In this document: positions 1 through 4,990 of the stretch, in pieces
Layout: every line of letters begins with the position of its first letter
Position numbering within the stretch: position 1 is the first letter of the stretch
NCBI GenBank assembly: GCA_028702365.1
Contig: JAQVOZ010000109.1
Coordinates: 1 to 5,522 of the forward strand
DNA: 5,522 nucleotides
Reading direction: 5' to 3'
Source: Candidatus Omnitrophota bacterium
GTDB lineage: Bacteria; Omnitrophota; Gorgyraeia; Duberdicusellales; 4484-171
Translations under genes and position numbers: made by a program
Notes under the pieces: generated by a model
What the model was told of the DNA's origin: nothing
What the model saw: only the letters and a program-made list of their open reading frames with translations
Databases searched by the model: none

Positions 1-2
1 CC

Positions 3-1268
3 GGCGGGCTTGCGAGCCTTGCTTTTTTGCTTTTAATGATAGGCGCTATTTCAAAAGCAGGCTCTATGCCGTTTCACAGCTGGATACTCGACGCTGCAAC
101 CCAGGCGCCGCTTCCTTTTATGGCGCTGGTTCCGGCAGCCCTTGAAAAACTCCTCGGAATTTATTTACTTGCAAGGATTTCGCTTGATATGTTCAGGCTA
201 AGCGCCAATTCTGCATTAAGCACTGTGCTTATGTGGATAGGTATTTTGACTATAATACTTGCAGTTATGATGGCGCTTATTCAGAAAAACTATAAACGCC
301 TTCTTTCTTATCACGCTATAAGCCAGGTCGGGTATATGATTTTAGGCATAGGAACAGCTGTGCCGGCAGGCATAGTCGGCGGCCTGTTTCATATGATTAA
401 CCACGCAATTTATAAAAGCGGTTTATTCTTGACGGGTGGAGCAGTTGAGAAACAAACAAATACAACCGAACTTTCCGAGCTGGGCGGGCTCGGCAGGAAA
501 ATGCCTATTACCTTTATATGTTTTATTATAACTGCAGCTTCAATTTCGGGAGTGCCGCCCTTTAACGGATTTTTCTCAAAAGAGCTCGTTTATGATGGCG
601 CGCTTGAAAGAGGATTGATATTCTATCTTGCCGCAATAGCGGGCTCTTTTTTAACTGCAGCGTCATTTCTTAAACTCGGGCACTCGGTATTTCTCGGGAA
701 AATTTCACAAAGCCATGAAAATATCCGCGAGGTTAAATGGCAGATGCTTTTTCCTATGATTGTTTTAAGCTTCTTTTGTGTGTTGTTTGGCCTTGTGAAT
801 AGCCTGCCGCTAAATCAGCTGATAATACCCATAGTTAAAAATTCTTTACAAGATAGCCAGCATAGTTATATCTTCCATATTAATATAAAACTTATTATCG
901 CAACTCTGGTAGTGTTAATACTTGCGCTTTTAAACCATATTTTCGGGGTACGTTTAAATAGAGGCGCTTTACATGCTACTGATCACATAAGAAATGCGCC
1001 GATATTATCCGGAATTTATGATAAAGCTGAAAGAAGGTTTTTCGACCCCTATGAAATAGGTTTGAAGATAATGCGGTTTTTGTCGAAAATTAGTTTTAAA
1101 TTCGACAAACTGATAAACGCTCTTTACGATGTGGCCACAGTTAAGGTGTTTTATACCACAGGATCGTTTCTTCGAAGGCTGCGCGGAAATAATTATCCGG
1201 TTTATCTTATGTGGTCGCTGCTTGGGTTTGCGGCAGTTACTTTTTATTTAGTGTATTTATTCAGGTAG
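3..1268 (+). CDS. NuoL-like proton-pumping membrane subunit of group 4 hydrogenase (5'-partial)
   Basis: This is the C-terminal 421 residues of a large antiporter-like subunit (NuoL / EchA / HyfB family). The frame is open to the left edge, so the TTG at 27 is an internal Leu codon and not a start; by comparison with NuoL, roughly 220 N-terminal residues are missing. Counting from the codon at nt 3, the channel lysines of the second half-channel are present: K18 (SKAGSMPFHSW, TM7), K49 (EKLLGIY, TM8), K138 (NHAIYKSG) and K193 (GFFSKE, TM12). After the antiporter core come two more hydrophobic segments, then a long charged, amphipathic stretch (about 340-393) and a final TM helix (400-419). 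This matches the lateral helix plus TM16 that distinguishes NuoL/EchA from NuoM and NuoN. The lateral helix braces the membrane arm in complex I; the same role here is inferred. An 85-nt spacer follows it. The family is certain; the exact orthologue is less so. Confidence 0.93.
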   Translation, partial: GGLASLAFLLLMIGAISKAGSMPFHSWILDAATQAPLPFMALVPAALEKLLGIYLLARISLDMFRLSANSALSTVLMWIGILTIILAVMMALIQKNYKRLLSYHAISQVGYMILGIGTAVPAGIVGGLFHMINHAIYKSGLFLTGGAVEKQTNTTELSELGGLGRKMPITFICFIITAASISGVPPFNGFFSKELVYDGALERGLIFYLAAIAGSFLTAASFLKLGHSVFLGKISQSHENIREVKWQMLFPMIVLSFFCVLFGLVNSLPLNQLIIPIVKNSLQDSQHSYIFHINIKLIIATLVVLILALLNHIFGVRLNRGALHATDHIRNAPILSGIYDKAERRFFDPYEIGLKIMRFLSKISFKFDKLINALYDVATVKVFYTTGSFLRRLRGNNYPVYLMWSLLGFAAVTFYLVYLFR

Positions 1269-1287
1269 AATTATTCGCCTTCGCCCT

Positions 1288-1304
1288 TTATTGGAGGCCA
1301 ATAA
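1288..1304. other. Small perfect stem-loop in spacer 1269-1353
   Basis: The 85-nt spacer between the two antiporter-like genes contains TTATTGG / AGG / CCAATAA, a perfect 7-bp stem with a 3-nt loop. GC-rich flanks (GCCC at 1283-1286, GGGC at 1311-1314) could extend it imperfectly. No T-tract follows, so it does not look like an intrinsic terminator. No convincing -35/-10 pair was seen in the spacer. It may be an mRNA-stability or processing hairpin, or may have no function. Confidence 0.5.
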
Positions 1305-1353
1305 TAGCGGCGGGCTTTAGCGAAATGTTACTAGAAAAATATTTAGGTATTTC

Positions 1354-2787
1354 ATGTTAGCACTTTTTATTACAGTTCCTTTCTTCAGCATATTATTTTT
1401 TAATCTGCCCTTCCTTAGTTATTTCCGGAGGGCAATTACTGCATGGGCTTATGTGCTGTTTTGCGCGCAGATAGCGCTGGCCTTGCGCCTTTTTTCTCCG
1501 GATTTTTTAAATATTTTTACTGCAAGAGTATTCTTCAATTTCAATATTGCGCTTGATAATTTAAGCCTGATTATCCTTTTGTCATCCGCAATTGTCTTGT
1601 TCATAACTTTGGTAATTGCAACTTACATGATTGATTCGGAGAGAAAAAGGTTTAATTTCGTAAACCTTTTGCTTTTTACCCAGGCAGGGCTTAATGGGTT
1701 ATGCCTTGCACGCGATATGTTTTCACTCTATATTTTTCTTGAGATAGTTGCCATAACTTCTTATATCCTGATAGTTTTCGATAAAGACATAAAAGCGCTG
1801 TCAGCAGCTTTTAAATATGTTATACTATCCACCGTAGCAAGTGTTTTATTGGTTGCCTCAATCGCTCTTATATTGCTGCTTTCCGGAGATACGCAATTCT
1901 CCGTAATCCATAACGCAATCAGCGCTCAAACCCCGAATTTACTGATTATGTTTTCGGTTGCGCTTTTTGTATGCGCAACTTTCATCAAGGCGGGTGTTGT
2001 TCCGTTTCATGGCTGGCTTCCTGAAGTATATTCGCATTCGCCTGCAGCTGTTTCGGTTCTTTTTGCCGGAATAATTTCTAAAGCGCTTGGAATATACACG
2101 CTTATGCGCATAGTAAATGACGTATTCGGGCCGAATATCCACGTAAACAGCGCTCTTCTTTTTATCGGAATGGTTTCTATAGTTATAGGCGCGTTAGCGG
2201 CTTTGGTTCAGAAAGACTTTAAAAAGATGCTTGGTTTTTCAAGCGTCAGCCAGATAGGATACATTATTTTAGGCATAGGCTCAGGTTCGGCATTGGGTTT
2301 TGCCGGTGCTGCGTTTCATATTTTTAACCATGCAATTTTTAAATCGCTTTTATTCGTAAACTCCGCGGCAATTGAAAGCAGAACCCGCACTACGCATATG
2401 CATGAATTAGGCGGCCTTTCCAAGGTTATGCCAATTACAGGGCTTACTTCTGTTTTCGCTTTTGTTTCAGCTGCGGGTTTGCCGCCCTTAGCAGGATTTT
2501 GGAGCAAACTTTTAATCGTAATGGCTCTTATATTATCCGGGCATCCCGTATACGCAATTTTAGCAATCGTTTTAAGCGCACTTACATTAGCGTATCTACT
2601 TTCTATGCAGAGGCTGGTTTTTTTTGGTAAGCTGAATGAAAGGTTCTCCAAAATCAAAGAAGCCGAATTCGGATTCAGCCTGGCCGCAATTATACTTGCC
2701 GCGATAATAATTGTTACGGGTTTATTGTATCCGTTCGTGCTCGGTAAATTTATATTGCCGCTGGCAAGCTCAGGAGTGTTTAAATGA
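1354..2787 (+). CDS. NuoM/NuoN/MrpD-like proton-translocating membrane subunit
   Basis: This 477-residue polytopic membrane protein of the proton-conducting antiporter family has the full length of NuoM/NuoN/MrpD subunits. It lacks the NuoL lateral-helix extension. Visible channel residues are E130 in TM5 (YIFLEIVAITSY), K212 in TM7 (FIKAGVVPFHGWLPE), K243 in TM8 (ISKALGIY), H323/H326/K330 (FHIFNHAIFK) and K385 in TM12 (GFWSKLL). The Glu-Lys pair and central lysines form the half-channels in complex I, so this subunit is predicted to pump H+ or Na+ when the hydrogenase turns over. ATG 1354 is chosen because TAG at 1318-1320 closes the frame and no other usual start lies between; the ribosome site is weak (AGG at 1345-1347). 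The stop overlaps the next start as ATGA. FHGWLPEVYSHSP looks more NuoM/MrpD-like than NuoN-like, so a finer assignment is left open. Confidence 0.93.
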   Translation: MLALFITVPFFSILFFNLPFLSYFRRAITAWAYVLFCAQIALALRLFSPDFLNIFTARVFFNFNIALDNLSLIILLSSAIVLFITLVIATYMIDSERKRFNFVNLLLFTQAGLNGLCLARDMFSLYIFLEIVAITSYILIVFDKDIKALSAAFKYVILSTVASVLLVASIALILLLSGDTQFSVIHNAISAQTPNLLIMFSVALFVCATFIKAGVVPFHGWLPEVYSHSPAAVSVLFAGIISKALGIYTLMRIVNDVFGPNIHVNSALLFIGMVSIVIGALAALVQKDFKKMLGFSSVSQIGYIILGIGSGSALGFAGAAFHIFNHAIFKSLLFVNSAAIESRTRTTHMHELGGLSKVMPITGLTSVFAFVSAAGLPPLAGFWSKLLIVMALILSGHPVYAILAIVLSALTLAYLLSMQRLVFFGKLNERFSKIKEAEFGFSLAAIILAAIIIVTGLLYPFVLGKFILPLASSGVFK

Positions 2788-3278
2788 ATTTAAATATAGC
2801 AATACTGATAATTTTGATAATGGCTGCGCTCTGGACGACAATGACAAGAAGCCTGCTTCGTTCGGCAATCGGCCTCGCTGCCATGAGCCTTGTGCTTTCC
2901 ATAATAATGTTTCGTCTGAATTCCAATCTTGCAGCAGTATTTGAACTTTCTGTCTGCGCCGGGCTTATTCCCGTGCTTTTTGTAAGCACCATAAGCCTTA
3001 CGCATCCTTTGACCAAACAGGAAGTGATGCAGCACATGAAAGACAGAATCCGCAGGTTCTGGTATCTTCCTTTTATAATAGTAGCCGTAGGCATCGCCTT
3101 GAGTTTAGTAACTGTGAAATTAAGTATTAAATTGCCGCCTCACGAAATAGAAAAGAATGTGCGCACGCTTTTGTGGAACGAACGGCCGCTTTATCTTGCC
3201 GGGCAAATTATAGTTTTGCTTATCGGCGCATTTAGCGTGGTTATTCTTTTCAAGGAGTCAGGGAAAGATGAACGTTGA
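2784..3278 (+). CDS. NuoJ-like (MbhD/MbhE-like) small membrane subunit
   Basis: This 164-residue protein has five predicted TM helices at about 2-20, 27-44, 50-72, 93-111 and 135-156, the same count and order as NuoJ. The third helix (LAAVFELSVCAGLIPVLF) fits the NuoJ TM3 region, which carries the pi-bulge in complex I. It holds a membrane-embedded Glu, E54, as in the MbhD/MrpB (DUF4040-type) versions, where NuoJ usually has an uncharged residue. In complex I this subunit forms part of the E-channel linking the quinone/active-site region to the pumps, and a similar coupling role is inferred here. The start overlaps the previous stop by 4 nt (ATGA) and has a good AGGAG at 2772-2776. The 3' end overlaps the next gene by 11 nt. 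The last eight residues are charged. The assignment rests on topology, position next to a NuoK-like gene and the TM3 pattern; overall identity is low. Confidence 0.78.
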   Translation: MNLNIAILIILIMAALWTTMTRSLLRSAIGLAAMSLVLSIIMFRLNSNLAAVFELSVCAGLIPVLFVSTISLTHPLTKQEVMQHMKDRIRRFWYLPFIIVAVGIALSLVTVKLSIKLPPHEIEKNVRTLLWNERPLYLAGQIIVLLIGAFSVVILFKESGKDER

Positions 3279-3588
3279 AGCTTTACAGATATTCTGGCCA
3301 TTTTTGCTTTTTGTGATAATGCTTTTTATAATAGGTATATATTGTATTTCGATAACTTTTAATCTTATCCGGGCATTGCTTGGCGTCGAAATACTTATCA
3401 AGGCGGTTACGCTTTTAATAATAATTGCAGGCTTCGTCAGCGGCCGCACCGCTTTGGCGCAGGCAGTAGTAATCAGTTTGATAGTGATAGAAGCTGTTGC
3501 CATAACCGTTGCGGTAGGTATTGTAATTGGTATTCACAGTCATAATAATTCGCTCGATACAAGGAAAATTGTAGATACGGATAAATAA
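3268..3588 (+). CDS. NuoK-like membrane subunit
   Basis: This 106-residue protein has three TM helices at about 8-30, 36-57 and 64-89, the size and topology of NuoK / MbhG / MrpC. The two buried glutamates that are functionally important in NuoK (E36 and E72 in E. coli) are both present in context: E41 in LLGVEILIKAV and E75 in LIVIEAVAITVAVG. The C-terminal tail after residue 90 is short and polar. NuoK sits between NuoJ and the first antiporter-like subunit and forms the E-channel; the conserved glutamates suggest the same proton-relay role here. The ATG lies inside the preceding gene (11-nt overlap). AAGGAG at 3252-3257 is 10 nt upstream, with a closer GGGA at 3261-3264, so translation is probably coupled. 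The next gene begins 1 nt after this stop. Confidence 0.9.
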   Translation: MNVEALQIFWPFLLFVIMLFIIGIYCISITFNLIRALLGVEILIKAVTLLIIIAGFVSGRTALAQAVVISLIVIEAVAITVAVGIVIGIHSHNNSLDTRKIVDTDK

Positions 3589-3589
3589 A

Positions 3590-3922
3590 ATGAGAAACTT
3601 GTTATTAACTCCGCCAATTGCATTTTCTATAATTTTGCTTACCGCCGGACTGGTTAGTTTTTGTTTTTCTAAACTTTCTTTTAAAGGGAAAAAGCAAAGT
3701 GAGGAAAGTGGAGAAGCCTACGCCTGCGGTGAGGACCTGTATGACCATATGGCGCAGCCGGACTATAGTAACTTTTTCCCATTTGCTTTTTTCTTTACGC
3801 TCGCTCACGTGGGAACGCTGATAATCGTAACTATTCCGCTTGAAACCATTAAGTCATTCAATATGGCAGTTGTTTATATTATAGGTATTATTGTAGGGCT
3901 TTCAATTTTATTCAGGAAGTAG
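3590..3922 (+). CDS. NuoA/ND3-like membrane subunit lacking the TM2 acidic residues
   Basis: This 110-residue protein has three TM helices (about 8-26, 62-82, 90-108) and a long TM1-TM2 loop, the layout of NuoA/ND3. The loop carries YACGED at 44-49, which aligns with the YECGFD signature of NuoA, including its single conserved cysteine (C46). Downstream, the aromatic-rich start of TM2 (FFPFAFFF) also fits. The FDLE acidic motif that normally follows in NuoA is replaced by AHVG (72-75), so the membrane acids of canonical NuoA are missing. In complex I, NuoA and its loop lie at the junction of the soluble arm, near NuoB, NuoD and NuoH. The gene sits directly before the NuoB homologue, exactly as in nuo operons. 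The ribosome site is weak, so coupling to the upstream stop 1 nt away is likely. Its presence in a hydrogenase operon is unusual. An alternative is a fast-evolving, hydrogenase-specific three-TM subunit. Confidence 0.78.
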   Translation: MRNLLLTPPIAFSIILLTAGLVSFCFSKLSFKGKKQSEESGEAYACGEDLYDHMAQPDYSNFFPFAFFFTLAHVGTLIIVTIPLETIKSFNMAVVYIIGIIVGLSILFRK

Positions 3923-3923
3923 C

Positions 3924-4379
3924 ATGAAAGTAATTAAAAAAGTAGTAAATTGGGCGCGCATAAAATCACCCTGGATTTTACATTTTAATACAGGTGCCTG
4001 TAATGCGTGTGATATAGAAATTATTGCCACGCTTACCCCGCGTTACGACCTTGAGCGTTTTGGCGTTCAGCTTAAAGCAACTCCGCGTCACGCAGACATT
4101 CTTGTCTGTTCAGGCCCGGTAACAAAGCAGGTGCATGGGAGGCTGCGCAGGATTTACGAACAAATGTGCGAGCCGAAATTTGTAGTAGCAGTCGGCACTT
4201 GTGCTTGTTCGGGCGGAGTATTCAAAGGCTGTTATAACGTAGAGTCAGGAATAGATATGGTTTTACCGGTATCAGCGTATGTCCCGGGATGCCCTGCAAG
4301 CCCCAAGGCTATAATTGATGGAGTAGTCAAGCTATTGCAGAGCCTTGAAGAGAAAGAAGATAATAAAAAACCAAAATAA
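3924..4379 (+). CDS. [NiFe]-hydrogenase small subunit (NuoB/EchC/HycG-like), [4Fe-4S] electron-transfer subunit
   Basis: This 151-residue soluble protein of the NuoB/PSST family would hold the [4Fe-4S] cluster next to the NiFe site and pass electrons to or from it. Cluster ligands are C26 and C29 (GACNACDIEI), C93 (GTCACSGG) and C123 (VPGCPASP). The CxxC spacing at C26/C29 is the hydrogenase form; complex I NuoB has adjacent cysteines at that place. The segment HADILVCSGPVT (56-67) is also typical of the family. Extra cysteines C62, C82, C95 and C103 lie outside the ligand set. There is no Tat signal, as expected for group 4 enzymes facing the cytoplasm. The length equals the short, single-cluster form, without the extra Fe-S domain of periplasmic hydrogenase small subunits. 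ATG 3924 follows the previous stop by 1 nt with AGGAAG at 3914-3919. The tail 142-151 is highly charged. Confidence 0.95.
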   Translation: MKVIKKVVNWARIKSPWILHFNTGACNACDIEIIATLTPRYDLERFGVQLKATPRHADILVCSGPVTKQVHGRLRRIYEQMCEPKFVVAVGTCACSGGVFKGCYNVESGIDMVLPVSAYVPGCPASPKAIIDGVVKLLQSLEEKEDNKKPK

Positions 4380-4381
4380 AA

Positions 4382-4837
4382 ATGGATACGGAAAATAAAA
4401 TACAGCAGGAATTAATTGCTAAATTCAGCTACCTTGACGGTAAAGTCAAAGTGCAGCGTGCCCGCCGCATTTTCGTGGAAGTAGAGCAGGAAAAATTTTT
4501 CGAAGTTTTTGAGTATTTGATAAAAACCTCCGGTTTCCTGCACCTTTGTACAATTACCGGCATGGATGAAGGGGTGAACTTTGGCGTTATTTATCATCTT
4601 TCCGGAAAAGGCGGCGTTGTCGTTAACATAAAAACCTTTGTTTCAAGAGAAAACCCCGTGCTTAAGACGATAACGCCATATTTTCCCGGAGCGGAAATTT
4701 ACGAGAGAGAATTAATGGATTTATTAGGGTTTGAAATAGACACTTTGCCTCCGGGGTCAAGGTATCCGTTGCCTGATGAGTGGCCGCATGATGAATTTCC
4801 TTTGCGCAAAGATTGGAAACCGCAGGATAAAAAATAG
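4382..4837 (+). CDS. NuoC/EchD-like 30 kDa-type subunit of group 4 hydrogenase
   Basis: This 151-residue cytoplasmic protein is of the NuoC (30 kDa subunit) family. It has no cofactor motif and acts as a scaffold contacting the large and small subunits in the connecting arm. The signature segment AEIYERELMDLLGFEI (104-119) and the C-terminal PDEWPHDEFPLRKDW (131-145) are well conserved with NuoC and with the N-terminal part of HycE/HyfG. Here it is a separate gene and is not fused to the large subunit as in formate hydrogenlyase. It starts 2 nt after the preceding stop and no clear Shine-Dalgarno is visible (the upstream run is A-rich), so translational coupling is likely. The 153-nt spacer after it is the only long break before the catalytic gene. 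Confidence 0.94.
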   Translation: MDTENKIQQELIAKFSYLDGKVKVQRARRIFVEVEQEKFFEVFEYLIKTSGFLHLCTITGMDEGVNFGVIYHLSGKGGVVVNIKTFVSRENPVLKTITPYFPGAEIYERELMDLLGFEIDTLPPGSRYPLPDEWPHDEFPLRKDWKPQDKK

Positions 4838-4845
4838 AGGCGGAT

Positions 4846-4857
4846 ATTCGTACGAAT
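4846..4857. other. Perfect 12-bp palindrome (ATTCGTACGAAT) in spacer 4838-4990
   Basis: ATTCGTACGAAT is self-complementary over all 12 bases and begins 9 nt after the stop of the NuoC-like gene. Without a loop it is a poor RNA hairpin but a plausible dimeric protein-binding site. No regulator or promoter ties it to a function, so this is only a sequence observation. Confidence 0.4.
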
Positions 4858-4879
4858 TTGTTTCTTTGTTTACATGTTT

Positions 4880-4951
4880 ACCCCTCGCGCCTGTATATCT
4901 GTTAAATTCCGCGGCCTCTGGCCAGGAAATTTAACAGAAGCGCTTCGGGGT
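4880..4951 (+). other. Long imperfect stem-loop upstream of the catalytic subunit gene
   Basis: The inner part pairs 4898-4910 with 4925-4938 (TCTGTTAAATTCC against GGAAATTTAACAGA, 13 bp with one bulged A). It is capped by GGCC / TCT / GGCC at 4913-4923. An outer part can pair GCGC 4887-4890 with 4940-4943 and ACCCC 4880-4884 with GGGGT 4947-4951, with small internal loops between. No T-run follows, so it is not a typical Rho-independent terminator. Possible roles are an RNA processing or stability element that sets expression of the large subunit apart from the upstream genes, or a REP-like dispersed palindrome. Confidence 0.6.
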
Positions 4952-4979
4952 TAATTCTCCGCCTACGGCGGATAATTAA
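4951..4979 (+). other. Strong stem-loop adjoining the large-subunit ribosome binding site
   Basis: TTAATT (4951-4956) pairs with AATTAA (4974-4979) and TCCGCC (4958-4963) pairs with GGCGGA (4967-4972), around a TAC loop with one C/T mismatch (4957/4973). That gives 12 bp in all. The 3' arm ends inside the AAGGAG motif of the next gene, so the helix borders or slightly covers the ribosome landing site. A translational control role is inference; it could equally be a GC-rich dispersed palindrome. Confidence 0.6.
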
Positions 4980-4983
4980 GGAG
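4978..4983 (+). promoter_or_regulatory. Ribosome binding site AAGGAG for the hydrogenase large subunit
   Basis: AAGGAG lies 7 nt before ATG 4991, close to ideal spacing, and it fixes that start. TAA at 4973-4975 is in frame upstream and no other start codon lies between. It is the best-formed Shine-Dalgarno in the window. This fits a gene that cannot rely on coupling to an upstream stop 153 nt away. Confidence 0.85.
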
Positions 4984-4990
4984 AAGTAAA

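Noticed and set aside
27..29. TTG at 27 as the start of the NuoL-like gene
   Set aside because: The frame is open to the left edge and the protein begins in the middle of the antiporter fold just before TM7, so the gene is truncated by the window and this is an internal codon.
1939..3808. Minus-strand and alternate-frame open frames of about 67-113 codons across the membrane genes
   Set aside because: They lie antisense to or out of frame with clearly conserved genes, show no recognisable domain and have no ribosome sites; they are by-products of the coding sequence.
4412..4597. Minus-strand 61-codon frame inside the NuoC-like gene
   Set aside because: It is wholly antisense to a conserved gene, has no family resemblance and no independent support.
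4839..4974. Direct 8-nt repeat GGCGGATA (4839-4846 and 4967-4974) flanking most of the structured spacer, resembling target-site duplication of a small inserted element
   Set aside because: An 8-nt match in a spacer this size can easily arise by chance. The second copy is part of a hairpin arm, and no terminal inverted repeats line up with the two copies.
4880..4979. Intrinsic terminator after the NuoC-like gene
   Set aside because: Neither stem-loop is followed by a U-tract, and the next gene belongs to the same complex and strand.
4838..4990. Riboswitch (for example nickel/cobalt-type) in the spacer
   Set aside because: Only simple hairpins are visible; no multi-helix junction or known conserved riboswitch core could be recognised.
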